A DNA stretch of 64,000 nucleotides. Origin: Histidinibacterium aquaticum. Its GTDB lineage: Bacteria; Pseudomonadota; Alphaproteobacteria; Rhodobacterales; Rhodobacteraceae. Of this stretch, positions 54,386 to 63,026 are shown one piece after another. Where the stretch lies: the NCBI RefSeq assembly GCF_008710275.1, contig NZ_VYQE01000002.1:731522-795521 (forward strand), written 5' to 3'. Each line of letters starts with the position of its first letter. Within the stretch, counting starts at the first letter, position 1. The translations under genes and the position numbers were made by a program. The notes beneath the pieces were generated by a model. The model had not been told where the DNA came from. It worked only from the letters and a program-made list of their open reading frames with translations, and searched no databases.

Positions 54386-55663
54386 ATGACGGTGTGGTGG
54401 CCCCGGGAAGCAATGGGGACCGACTCGACCGTGTTCAACATGACCGGCTACGACCTCCGCGCGCTCGGCGCGCCGCCCGGCGACGGCCGGCCATGTCGGC
54501 CGCCGACCCGCGTGGGGCTGGTGGGATCGGATTACCCCGGCCTTCGGCTGAAGCCGTGTGTCGAGGCGGGAGACCGCGTGCGGATCGGCGATCCCGTCCT
54601 CAGGGACGGCAGAACCGAGGATCTCGTGATAACCGCGCCGGTCTCGGGGGTCGTCGAGGAAATCGCGATCGGGGCGCGCCGCAGCGTGCGCCTCGCGGTC
54701 ATCCGGATCGAGGGAGAGGTCCGCAGGACGTTCGATCCGGCCGGGGCACAGGACGAGGACGGACTTCGCACGCTGATGCGTGAGTCCGGGCTCTGGTCCG
54801 CCCTTCTGCGGCGTCCCTTCGGCCGTGTGCCCGTGCCGGACGAGCGTCCGGCGGCCATCCTCGTTCCGGCGATGACGACCGAGCCCGGCGCCGCCGATCC
54901 GCGCCCGGCCATCGAGGGGGCCCGCGAGGATTTTCATCGGGGTCTTACCGCGCTCACCCGGCTGACCGACGGCCTGGTCCACGTGGCCCAGGCACCGGGG
55001 TCGCAGCTTTCACCGGCCCACGAGCGGATCCGACCCGCCGTGTTCCGCGGCGGGCATCCGGTCGGCCTTCCCGGCCTGCAGATAGAGCGGCTCTGCCCGC
55101 CGAGCCTCGATCGTCCCGTCTGGCAGATCGGTCACCTCGATGTCATCGACCTGGGCCGCCTCCTGGCCGACGGCAGTCCGCCGAAAGGGCTACGGCAGGT
55201 CGCCCTTGGCGGGGAGAAAGCCTCTGACGCCCGGGTCGTGGCCCTGCCCCCTGGCGCGGACCTCGAGGAACTCGCACTGACCGAAAGCGAGCCCGGCCCG
55301 CACAGGTGTCTTTCCGGGTCGCCGCTCTCGGGCACGGAGAGCCGCTTCCTCCGCCGGAGGCACCTGCAGGCCTCGTTCGTGGTGCGCTCCGATCGCCCTG
55401 CCCCGCCTCGCCATGTATTCGGCCCGGCCAAGGTCCCGGCGCTCGTGCCCCATGCCGCCCTATCGCGGGCGCTGGGACGCGACCTGCCCGCCATCCCCCT
55501 CCTACGCGCCCTCAGTGTGGGCGACACGGAGACGGCCGCGAGCCTCGGGGCGCTGAGCCTGTTGGAAGAAGACATGGCCCTCGCCACCTATCTCTCGGGC
55601 GCGACGGAGGATTTCGGCGCCTGCCTCCGCCGGATCCTCGACAAGCTGGAAACGGGATCATGA
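54386..55663 (+). CDS. nqrA: Na+-translocating NADH:quinone reductase subunit A
   Basis: NqrA is the quinone-binding subunit. It has 425 residues here; V. cholerae NqrA has about 446. The family segments RVGLVGSDYPGLRLKP and APVSGVVEEIAIGARRSV (barrel-sandwich, biotinyl-lipoyl-like) are clear, and the middle VHVAQAPGSQL and HPVGLPGLQIE regions match too. The start is uncertain. ATG 54386 has weak upstream pairing, while ATG 54440 gives the family-like N-terminus MTGYDLRALGAPPG. It is the first gene of a tightly overlapping operon with nqrB-F, apbE and nqrM. Confidence 0.88.
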   Translation: MTVWWPREAMGTDSTVFNMTGYDLRALGAPPGDGRPCRPPTRVGLVGSDYPGLRLKPCVEAGDRVRIGDPVLRDGRTEDLVITAPVSGVVEEIAIGARRSVRLAVIRIEGEVRRTFDPAGAQDEDGLRTLMRESGLWSALLRRPFGRVPVPDERPAAILVPAMTTEPGAADPRPAIEGAREDFHRGLTALTRLTDGLVHVAQAPGSQLSPAHERIRPAVFRGGHPVGLPGLQIERLCPPSLDRPVWQIGHLDVIDLGRLLADGSPPKGLRQVALGGEKASDARVVALPPGADLEELALTESEPGPHRCLSGSPLSGTESRFLRRRHLQASFVVRSDRPAPPRHVFGPAKVPALVPHAALSRALGRDLPAIPLLRALSVGDTETAASLGALSLLEEDMALATYLSGATEDFGACLRRILDKLETGS

Positions 55664-56445
55664 GGCGCGGACTCTGGACCCGGGAACTGGTGGGCTGGAT
55701 CCTCGCCGCCGCCCTGCTGCCTGTCGCCGCCACGGTGCTCGCCGTCGATGGCGGTCCGGCGGCGATCCGGATGGGCGCGGCCTTCGTGACGGCGGCGTTC
55801 TGGGCGGGGCTCTTCCGGGCCATCCACGGCGTCCCGCTCTCTCCCACGCCGCTGGTCCTCGCGGTCTCGGTGGCCCTGCTGGCCCCGCTGGGCCTCACCG
55901 CGCTTCAAATCGCGCTCGGGGTGAGCTTCGGGATCGTGCTGGCCGAACTCGTCTTCGGCGGTTGGGGCCGGAATATCATCGGAGCCCCCGCCGTCGCGCT
56001 CGCGCTGCTCTACCTGTCACATCCCGGCGCAGCGCCTCCGGCATCTGAGACGGCGGTCGCGCTGGCCGGCTGGTGCGCGGCGCTCCTGTTGTTGGCCACG
56101 GGCGTTCTGTCCATGTCGGTTCTTTTGTCGGGTGCCGTCGGGGTGGCCCTGGTCACCGTGTCTCTCGGCCTGCCACTGTCCCCGCTTCCCATCGCGGGCG
56201 GCGTCGTCTTCGCGGCCGTCTTCCTGCTGGGCGACCCGGTCGCCGCCCCGACGTCCGTCCCTGCCCGGATCGTCTACGGTGCGATCGCCGGATCGCTGGC
56301 GGCCCTGCTCGCCGGACCGACAGGTCTCATGGGCGCCGGCCCTCCGCTCGTCTTTGCCGTCCTCTTGGCCCAGGTCTTTGCCCCGGCCTTCGATCACGCC
56401 GCCTTGTCCCTGAACCGTCTTGCAAGGGAGCGCCGCCGTGCCTGA
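55660..56445 (+). CDS. nqrB: Na+-NQR subunit B, short and divergent
   Basis: This 261-residue membrane protein compares with about 410 in V. cholerae NqrB. Alignment by eye shows HGVPLSPTPLVLAVSVALLAP and VFGGWGRNIIGAPA matching the conserved core. The C-terminal GDPVAAPTSVPAR and FAPAFDHAALSLNRLARER match the end. The N-terminal helices and the region with the FMN-binding Ser-Gly-Ala-Thr are reduced; no SGAT-type motif is present, the nearest being SETA. ATG 55660 overlaps nqrA. The shortened form is the oddest part of the operon. Confidence 0.8.
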   Translation: MRRGLWTRELVGWILAAALLPVAATVLAVDGGPAAIRMGAAFVTAAFWAGLFRAIHGVPLSPTPLVLAVSVALLAPLGLTALQIALGVSFGIVLAELVFGGWGRNIIGAPAVALALLYLSHPGAAPPASETAVALAGWCAALLLLATGVLSMSVLLSGAVGVALVTVSLGLPLSPLPIAGGVVFAAVFLLGDPVAAPTSVPARIVYGAIAGSLAALLAGPTGLMGAGPPLVFAVLLAQVFAPAFDHAALSLNRLARERRRA

Positions 56446-57235
56446 CCTCAATCCGATCACTGCCTGGCGGAGAATGCTCGCCGCCCCGAACGACAGCCGC
56501 GGGAAGATGCTGGCCATGGCGTTCCTGGTCTCCGCAGCCTCGGCCCTTGCCGTCTCCAGCGCGGCGGTGCTCCTCGGTCCCCGGCTCGACTCGAACCGGG
56601 CGGCCGAGCGGCAGGCCCGTCTCGAGGCGCTCCTCGCCGACCTGCCGGCGCTCGCCGACCTTCTCGCCGAGACCGGGGCCGACGGGCTCGACATCGTCGT
56701 GGCCGACCTGGAGACCGGTACCCGCGCCGACGTCGATCCATCGGCCTTCGACCCGGAGGCTCTCGACGAGGAGCAGATCAGCGCCCTGCCGCCCGAGGAG
56801 GACATCGCGGGCATCGGGACGCGGCCCGACCTCGCGCAATTCTACGTCGCGCGTGACGGCTCCGACATCGCGGCCGTCATCCTCCCGGTCTACGGCCAGG
56901 GCTACCAGTCGGTCATCCGGGGCTACCTCGCGCTCGAGGGCGACCTGAACACCGTCGCGGGCCTCACGATCACCGAACAGGGCGAGACGCCGGGCCTCGG
57001 CGCAAACATCGAAAGTCCCTCATGGCAGGCCCAATGGCCGGGCACACAGCTCCTGGGTCCGGATGGCGAGATCCGCGTCGCGGTCGTCCGGGGGGGAGCG
57101 CAAAACGAGTACGAAGTCGACGCGATCACCGGCGCGACGCGGACCTCTAACGGCGTGCAGAACATGGTCCGCTTCTGGATCGGTCCCGAGGGCTTCGGGC
57201 CCGTTCTCGACGCGCTTGGCGAGGGACGGCTATGA
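56438..57235 (+). CDS. nqrC: Na+-NQR subunit C
   Basis: This 265-residue subunit has one N-terminal membrane helix and a periplasmic FMN-binding domain. The flavinylation motif is intact: TGAT (231-234) within DAITGATRTSNGV, where Thr234 would carry FMN, added by ApbE. GTG 56438 has GGGAG upstream. It overlaps the nqrB end and the nqrD start. Confidence 0.92.
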   Translation: MPDLNPITAWRRMLAAPNDSRGKMLAMAFLVSAASALAVSSAAVLLGPRLDSNRAAERQARLEALLADLPALADLLAETGADGLDIVVADLETGTRADVDPSAFDPEALDEEQISALPPEEDIAGIGTRPDLAQFYVARDGSDIAAVILPVYGQGYQSVIRGYLALEGDLNTVAGLTITEQGETPGLGANIESPSWQAQWPGTQLLGPDGEIRVAVVRGGAQNEYEVDAITGATRTSNGVQNMVRFWIGPEGFGPVLDALGEGRL

Positions 57236-57885
57236 CGAGCTCTCTCTCGCATATCACCGGGCCGATCCTGCGCGATAACCCCGTCACCGTGCAGATCCTG
57301 GGTATCTGCTCGGCCCTCGCGGTGACGACCTCGATGACCACCGCGGCGACCATGTGCGTGGCCCTGACCGGCGTGCTCGTCGCGGCCTCCGGAGTGATCT
57401 CGCTCATCCGGAGGCACATCCCCGGACAGATCCGGCTGATCCTGCAGATCACGATCATCGCCGCGCTGGTGATCGTCGCGGACCTCCTGTTGCAGGCCTA
57501 CGCCTTCGCGATCAGCGAAAGGTTGTCCATCTTCGTTTCTCTGATCGTGACGAACTGTATCGTCCTGGGCCGGGCCGAAGCCTTCGCCATGTCGCACCCG
57601 CCGTTCCCCTCGATGCTCGATGCGCTCGGAAACGGGCTCGGCTATTCTGCCGTTCTCCTGATCGTGGCCTTCGCGCGGGAGCTCTTCGGCCAGGGCACGC
57701 TCTTCGGCGCGACGGTCTTCCAGACGGTCACGGATGGTGGATGGTACGAGCCCTGGAGCTTCATGCTGCTCGCTCCCTCGGCCTTCGTTCTGCTGGGACT
57801 GCTCGTCTGGGCGATCAGGGCCTGGCAGACGGCGCAGGCCGAGCCGGACCCGACCCCGGTCCGCGCCGAAGGAGAGACCCCATGA
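57232..57885 (+). CDS. nqrD: Na+-NQR subunit D
   Basis: This 217-residue membrane subunit has six predicted helices. Two cysteines that ligate an intramembrane iron in the known structure are kept, in [11 protein letters not shown] and [15 protein letters not shown]. It overlaps nqrC and nqrE by four bases each. Confidence 0.93.
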   Translation: MTSSLSHITGPILRDNPVTVQILGICSALAVTTSMTTAATMCVALTGVLVAASGVISLIRRHIPGQIRLILQITIIAALVIVADLLLQAYAFAISERLSIFVSLIVTNCIVLGRAEAFAMSHPPFPSMLDALGNGLGYSAVLLIVAFARELFGQGTLFGATVFQTVTDGGWYEPWSFMLLAPSAFVLLGLLVWAIRAWQTAQAEPDPTPVRAEGETP

Positions 57886-58481
57886 CCGAGCTTTTCCTTC
57901 GCGCCGTCTTCGCGGACAATCTGATCCTCTCGTTCTTCCTGGGCGTCTGCACATTCCTCGCGGTGTCCAAGCGGGTCGAGACCGCCGTCGGACTCGGGCT
58001 GGCGATCACGGCGATCCTCACGGTTACCGTCCCGGTGAACCAGCTGATCTTCACGCACCTGCTCAAGCCCGGCGCGTGGGACTGGCTCGGCGCCGACATC
58101 GACCTGACGTTCCTGCGGCTCATCGCCTTCATCGGCGTCATCGCGGCGATGGTGCAGGTCCTGGAAATGACACTCGACCGCTTCGTGCCCCGGCTCTACG
58201 CGGCGCTCGGCATCTACCTCCCGCTCATTACCGTGAACTGCGCGATCCTCGGCGGCAGCCTCTTCATGGCGGAGCGGAGCTACGACTTCACCGAGTCCAT
58301 CGTCTTCGGCTTCGGCAGCGGCGTCGGCTGGGCGCTCGCCATCATCGCGCTCGCTGCGATCCGCGAGCGGCTGGCCTACGCGGACGTTCCCGCCGGCCTG
58401 CGCGGGCTGGGGATCACCTTCATCGTCACGGGCCTCATGTCCATGGGGTTCACGGCCTTCGGGAGCATCGCCGGACAATGA
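57882..58481 (+). CDS. nqrE: Na+-NQR subunit E
   Basis: This 199-residue membrane subunit pairs with NqrD in a pseudo-symmetric unit. The equivalent cysteines are in [16 protein letters not shown] and [17 protein letters not shown]. The length is nearly identical to V. cholerae NqrE (198). It overlaps nqrD and nqrF. Confidence 0.94.
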   Translation: MTELFLRAVFADNLILSFFLGVCTFLAVSKRVETAVGLGLAITAILTVTVPVNQLIFTHLLKPGAWDWLGADIDLTFLRLIAFIGVIAAMVQVLEMTLDRFVPRLYAALGIYLPLITVNCAILGGSLFMAERSYDFTESIVFGFGSGVGWALAIIALAAIRERLAYADVPAGLRGLGITFIVTGLMSMGFTAFGSIAGQ

Positions 58482-59689
58482 TCGAGATCTTCCTTGCCAC
58501 CCTCCTGATGGTCGTGCTGATCCTTGCCCTAGCCCTCATCGTGCTTACCGCTCGGAACGTGCTGCAGCCAGCGCGCCCGGTGACCGTCCGCGTGAACGGC
58601 CGAACCGAGATCGAGGGCGTGACCGGCCAGAAGCTGCTCGACTTCCTCAAGGTCGGCGGCATCCCCATGCCGTCGGGCTGCGCGGGCGCCGGGACATGCG
58701 GGCTCTGCCGCGCCGAGGTCGAGGGGGCGGGCCCGCCGCTGCCGACGGAGACGAGCCTGCTGGGGCGTGCGGCGATCGCGGAGGGCGAGCGGCTGACCTG
58801 CCAGGTCATGGTACGCGGCCCCCTCTCTGTCCGGGTGCCCGAGGACATACTCTCGGCTGAGACCTTCGAGTGCGAGGTCGTCTCGAACCGCGCGCTTGCG
58901 CCCCTGATCAAGGAGCTCGTCCTGAAGGTGCCCGAGACCACCTCCTTCAACTTCACCGCGGGCGAATTCGCGCAGTTGACGGCGCCGGCCTACACTCTGG
59001 ATTTCGCGGAAATCGACGCCGGCGACCATGCCGCGGCCTGGGAGAAACGGGGGCTGCGCAAGCTCTCCGCGCGAAGCGGAGAAACGGTGACCCGCGCCTA
59101 CTCCATCGCGAACCGCCCGGAGGACGAGGGGCTGCTCGTCTTCAACATCCGCCTGGCCCTGCCGCCGCCGCACCGGCCGGAGCTGCCTCCCGGCGTGGTG
59201 TCCAGCTATCTCTTCGGACTCGAACAGGGCGACAGGCTGGAGGTCGCCGGACCTTACGGCACCTTCCGCGTCCGGGACAGCGACCGCGAGATCGTTCTCA
59301 TCGGCGGCGGTGTCGGAATGGCGCCCCTCCGGGCCATCGCGCACGACCAGCTCTCACGGAATCCGGAACGTCGCCTTTCCTACTGGTATGGCGCCCGGAG
59401 CCTTGAAGATCTCTTCTACGACGAGGAGTTCAGGGCGCTCGACAAGGCTCACGACACCTTCTCCTGGACGGTCGCCCTCTCCGATCCGGCACCCGACGAC
59501 AAGTGGACCGGAGAGACCGGCTTCATCCACGAGGTCGTTCTCGAGAAATACCTGTCGACCCATCCGGCACCCGAGAACTGCGACTACTACCTCTGCGGCC
59601 CGCCCCTGATGATGCGCGCCGTCACCGCCATGCTCGACGACCTCGGCGTCGAACCTGAAACCGTCTTCTTCGATGACTTCGCGAGTTGA
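58478..59689 (+). CDS. nqrF: Na+-NQR subunit F (NADH dehydrogenase, FAD and 2Fe-2S)
   Basis: This 403-residue entry subunit oxidises NADH. It has an N-terminal membrane helix and a 2Fe-2S ferredoxin domain with Cys68, Cys74, Cys77 and Cys108, the same spacing as in known NqrF. A ferredoxin reductase domain follows with [11 protein letters not shown] (FAD) and [13 protein letters not shown] (NADH). The C-terminus ends in FDDFAS. It is translationally coupled to nqrE. Confidence 0.95.
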   Translation: MIEIFLATLLMVVLILALALIVLTARNVLQPARPVTVRVNGRTEIEGVTGQKLLDFLKVGGIPMPSGCAGAGTCGLCRAEVEGAGPPLPTETSLLGRAAIAEGERLTCQVMVRGPLSVRVPEDILSAETFECEVVSNRALAPLIKELVLKVPETTSFNFTAGEFAQLTAPAYTLDFAEIDAGDHAAAWEKRGLRKLSARSGETVTRAYSIANRPEDEGLLVFNIRLALPPPHRPELPPGVVSSYLFGLEQGDRLEVAGPYGTFRVRDSDREIVLIGGGVGMAPLRAIAHDQLSRNPERRLSYWYGARSLEDLFYDEEFRALDKAHDTFSWTVALSDPAPDDKWTGETGFIHEVVLEKYLSTHPAPENCDYYLCGPPLMMRAVTAMLDDLGVEPETVFFDDFAS

Positions 59690-59693
59690 GATC

Positions 59694-60644
59694 ATGTCGA
59701 TGAACCGCCGCCGCTTCCTGATGCTCACCGCCGCCGCCCTGGCGCCCCTGCCCGCATTGGCCGGCACGACGGTTATGGGCGGGCACGCCTTCGGGTCCTA
59801 CTGGCGTGCCCTCGTTCCGGAGAATGCCGGAGAGGAGCGCGTTCAGGCACTCATCGCGGGCGTGATCGCGAAGACGGATCGCCTAATGTCGCCCTGGCGG
59901 GCAGACAGCGAAATCACCCGGTTCAATCACGCGGGATCCGGGCGCGTCAGCCTCTCGCCGGAGACGCACTCTGTCCTCCAGGCCTCCCTCTCCGTCGCCC
60001 GACGAACGCGCGGGGCGTTCGACCCCACGGTGGGACCCCTCGTCGCGCGCTACGGGTTCGGCCCGGTGCGCGAGGGCCAGGCGGGACGCTGGGAGGATCT
60101 GGAGCCGCTGGCAGCCGAAGGCGTGAAGACGCGCTCCGACCTGACGCTCGACCTCTGCGGCATCGCGAAGGGGCACGCTCTCGACAACATGGTCGCGGCG
60201 CTGGACGCCGGCGGCCTGACCGATTTCGTGATCGAACTGGGAGGAGAGGTCGCGGCGCGGGGCCGTCATCCCGATGGACGGCCCTGGCAGGTCGCCGTCG
60301 ACGGCGGGGGCGGTCCCTCCCTCATCGTCGCACCGGGAGAACTCGCCCTCGCCACCTCCGGCCTCGGCGAGCAGGGCTACGAGATCGGCGGCCGCCGCAT
60401 CGGCCATATCATCGATCCCGCGCAGGGACGGCCGGCCGAGGACAGCCTGCGCGCGGTCACGGTGCTCTGCCCGACAGCAACCGAGGCGGACGGCCTCGCA
60501 ACGGCGTTCTTCGCCATGGGCCGGGCCCGGGCGACCGAGCTTGCCCTCCGCGAAGGCATCCCGGCAATCTTCTCGCTGCCCGGAGGAGGTGTCGAGACGA
60601 CCGGCGGCGCGGAGGACTTCGTCATCGGGGAGACTCCGGCATGA
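59694..60644 (+). CDS. apbE: FAD:protein FMN transferase ApbE
   Basis: ApbE attaches FMN to threonine in NqrB/NqrC-type proteins. The 316-residue protein has an export signal (MNRRRFLMLTAAALAPLPA, a twin-Arg-like start), then MGGHAFGSYWRALV, LCGIAKGHALD and GEVAARGRHPDG motifs. The late GHIIDPAQGRPA resembles the metal/FAD site HIIDP of the family. Start ATG 59694 or 59700. Its placement after nqrF matches the substrate. Confidence 0.93.
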   Translation: MSMNRRRFLMLTAAALAPLPALAGTTVMGGHAFGSYWRALVPENAGEERVQALIAGVIAKTDRLMSPWRADSEITRFNHAGSGRVSLSPETHSVLQASLSVARRTRGAFDPTVGPLVARYGFGPVREGQAGRWEDLEPLAAEGVKTRSDLTLDLCGIAKGHALDNMVAALDAGGLTDFVIELGGEVAARGRHPDGRPWQVAVDGGGGPSLIVAPGELALATSGLGEQGYEIGGRRIGHIIDPAQGRPAEDSLRAVTVLCPTATEADGLATAFFAMGRARATELALREGIPAIFSLPGGGVETTGGAEDFVIGETPA

Positions 60645-60796
60645 TCGGGACTCTTGTCGCCACGCTCACCATCTTCGCGCTCGCCGTCGGGGGGCTCGCC
60701 CTCGGCGGTCTCAAGGGCCGGCCAGCGCTTCGCGGCAGCTGCGGCGGCGTCTCCTGCGAAGCCTGCGAGACCTGCCCCAAGAGACGCACCCAATGA
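60641..60796 (+). CDS. nqrM: Small cysteine-rich protein, probable Na+-NQR maturation factor NqrM
   Basis: This 51-residue protein has one membrane helix (about residues 4-23) and Cys34, Cys39, Cys42 and Cys45 in GSCGGVSCEACETC. NqrM proteins are small, have one helix and four cysteines, and deliver iron for the NqrD/NqrE centre. The placement directly after apbE in an nqr operon and the Cys pattern support this, although it is shorter than usual. ATG 60641 overlaps the apbE stop in ATGA, and its stop overlaps the next start in the same way. Confidence 0.8.
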   Translation: MIGTLVATLTIFALAVGGLALGGLKGRPALRGSCGGVSCEACETCPKRRTQ

Positions 60797-61194
60797 GATA
60801 TCGCCCGAGCATCGACCGCTACATGACGCGCGAGCCGGTGACCCTCTCGCCGGAAATGGAGCTGACCCGCGCGACGGGTCTTTTCGTCTCGCGCGGCATC
60901 TCGGGCGCCCCGGTGACAGACGATGCCGGCCGCATCCTCGGCATGCTCACGGTGAAGGACTGCTTCCGCGCCATCCTTCACGCGAGCTATCATCAGGACC
61001 TCGGCGGCACAGTCTCCGACTACATGACAGCCCCGGTCGAGACGCTCGAGGCCGACCTCGACATCGTGGCGGCGGCGCGCCGCTTCATGGATCAGCCCTA
61101 CCGGCGCTTCCCGGTCATGTCCGAAGGACGGCTCGTCGGGATCCTCACCCGCAAGGACCTGCTGAAGGGGCTCCACGACGAGTTCTCGGAGTAG
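60793..61194 (+). CDS. CBS-domain pair protein
   Basis: This 133-residue protein consists of two CBS domains. The first covers about 10-60 (MTREPVTLSPEMELTRAT, GAPVTDDAGRILGMLTVKD); the second covers about 75-128 (MTAPVETLEADLDI, RFPVMSEGRLVGILTRKDL). Such pairs bind adenine nucleotides or SAM and regulate partners. It is translationally coupled to nqrM as the last gene of the nqr operon, so it may sense energy state for the sodium pump; that is inference. Confidence 0.9.
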   Translation: MRYRPSIDRYMTREPVTLSPEMELTRATGLFVSRGISGAPVTDDAGRILGMLTVKDCFRAILHASYHQDLGGTVSDYMTAPVETLEADLDIVAAARRFMDQPYRRFPVMSEGRLVGILTRKDLLKGLHDEFSE

Positions 61195-61206
61195 ACGGGC
61201 TCGCGC

Positions 61207-62985
61207 TCACCGGACCATCTGCCGCGTCAGCCGATCCGCCAGCCGGACCGACAGCGCGGTGATCATCAGGGTCGGGTTCGCGTGGCCGCTGGTCGGGAAG
61301 ACAGAGGCGCCCGCGACGAAGAGGTTGCAGACACCGTGCACCTGGCAGTCCGCATCGACCACCCCGAGCCGCGGATCCGCTGACATGCGCGTCGTCCCGG
61401 AGGCATGTGCCATGTCGATGATCGTGGCCTCGTCGAGCCGGTTCTCCACGACCCATGGTTCAAGGTGCGGCACGGGGAGACCGGACCGCCCGAAGGTCTC
61501 CGTCATCAGCGTTCCGACCCGGGCGAGCGTACGACGCTCCAGTTCGCCCACCACCCATCGGGCGAGTGGGAGCGGGACCCCGTGGCGATCGGTGCTGTGG
61601 GAGAGCGTGATCCGGTTCTCCGGCTCGGGGACCTGCTCGGACACGACCTGGATGTCGAGGCCCGTCAGCTTGTGCGGCACTCCCCCGGTCAGGTACTCCT
61701 CCGCCGCCACGTCCGGCCGAAACCGGACCACCTGATCGATGGCGAAGCGCGACAGGCGCCGGGGCATGTAGCGCGACTGGAGCGCGAGCCGCCCGAGTCC
61801 GCGCGCGACCAGACCGGGTGAACGCAGGATCGCCCGCGCGTCGTCGTTGAGGCTTTCGCTCCGCCGCGAGAGCAACCGCTTGGCGGCGTCCCAGGGATCG
61901 TCCTCCGCGCGCTCGCCGGGCATGAAACCGGCACAGTTCAGCAGTCCCTCCGCCTCCTGTACGGCAGCGGTCGGTGCAAGACCTCGCATGTACATCGTGA
62001 CCCCGGTCGGGGTCCTGAGACCGAAGAACCCGAAGAGCTCGGCCATGCGCTGGATGTCCGTCCCGGAGAATCCGCCGACGACGGCGCAGGGATGATCCAT
62101 GAGATGGCGCCCGACCACGTCGTACCCGTTGCCGAGGCCCGCCGGATGTGCCGGGCTCCGGGAGGCGAGCAGCAGCCTCGCGTTCTCGATGGCGCTGGCA
62201 GCCAGGACGACGGTGCGGGCGCTCACTCTTCTCCGGCGCCCGTCCCGGGCGGCCACTTCGACGCCCTCGACCCGGCTGCCGTCTTCGGATGCGGTGATCG
62301 CTGTGACCGTGGCCCCGGTCAGGATCCGGCAGGGCACCGGCGCATCGTTCAGGAACTCGCGGCCGGCGTTGAGGATCGTCATCGGGTCGATCCGGGAGCG
62401 GGCGAACTGCCAGAAGAAGGATCGGAAGCTAGCCTCGTCCGGACGAGGCACCGGGCAGTCGCGGCCCATTTTTCCCCAGAGCGCGTCGTCGTAGCAGTTG
62501 GGTCCGAGATTCAGGACCCCGGCGGCCCGGTCGAGCGCATCGTCCAGATCGGCCCTCGCGATCGGCCAACCGCTGTTCGCGACCCACGGGCGCGTGCGGA
62601 AGTCGATGTCGTCGAAGGCGGCCGACTTCCCGGCCCAGGCCGCCGTCGAGCCGCCGATCCCGCGACAGCGCACGCCGTATTGCTGGTGGGACGCCTCCCA
62701 GAACTCCGTCAGCGCGGAATGGTACTCCGCGCGACGGGCGACTTCCGCCTCGGTCCACGTGTCGTCCGAGATCTCGACGCCGTTGAGCTCTTCCGCGTCG
62801 CGTGTCTCCTCTATGTCGCCGCTTTCGAGAATGACGATGTCGAGCTTTCTCCCGTCCAGCCCGCGCGCCACCGTAAGGCCCGCGGGCCCGGCGCCAACGA
62901 TGAGGACATCGCAGTCCAGCTTGTCCTCCGCTCCGAGGGTCGAGAGATCGATGACCCGGACCCCGGCGTCGCCGATCCCGTTCAC
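61207..62985 (-). CDS. GMC family oxidoreductase
   Basis: This 592-residue flavoenzyme has an N-terminal FAD loop (IVGAGPAGLTVARG) and RGIGGSTAAWAGKS next. The C-terminal segment with HASGTTRM and PTSGHANPTLMI is the GMC_oxred_C signature region. The substrate is probably an alcohol or sugar. GTG 62985 is chosen for the GGAGGG upstream; a longer frame overlaps the glycosyltransferase gene out of frame. It follows that gene by 41 bp on the same strand. Confidence 0.85.
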   Translation of the reverse strand: MNGIGDAGVRVIDLSTLGAEDKLDCDVLIVGAGPAGLTVARGLDGRKLDIVILESGDIEETRDAEELNGVEISDDTWTEAEVARRAEYHSALTEFWEASHQQYGVRCRGIGGSTAAWAGKSAAFDDIDFRTRPWVANSGWPIARADLDDALDRAAGVLNLGPNCYDDALWGKMGRDCPVPRPDEASFRSFFWQFARSRIDPMTILNAGREFLNDAPVPCRILTGATVTAITASEDGSRVEGVEVAARDGRRRRVSARTVVLAASAIENARLLLASRSPAHPAGLGNGYDVVGRHLMDHPCAVVGGFSGTDIQRMAELFGFFGLRTPTGVTMYMRGLAPTAAVQEAEGLLNCAGFMPGERAEDDPWDAAKRLLSRRSESLNDDARAILRSPGLVARGLGRLALQSRYMPRRLSRFAIDQVVRFRPDVAAEEYLTGGVPHKLTGLDIQVVSEQVPEPENRITLSHSTDRHGVPLPLARWVVGELERRTLARVGTLMTETFGRSGLPVPHLEPWVVENRLDEATIIDMAHASGTTRMSADPRLGVVDADCQVHGVCNLFVAGASVFPTSGHANPTLMITALSVRLADRLTRQMVR

Positions 62986-63026
62986 CGCACGACCCTCCGG
63001 GAAGGGCCCCCGATCGAGCCGCGACA

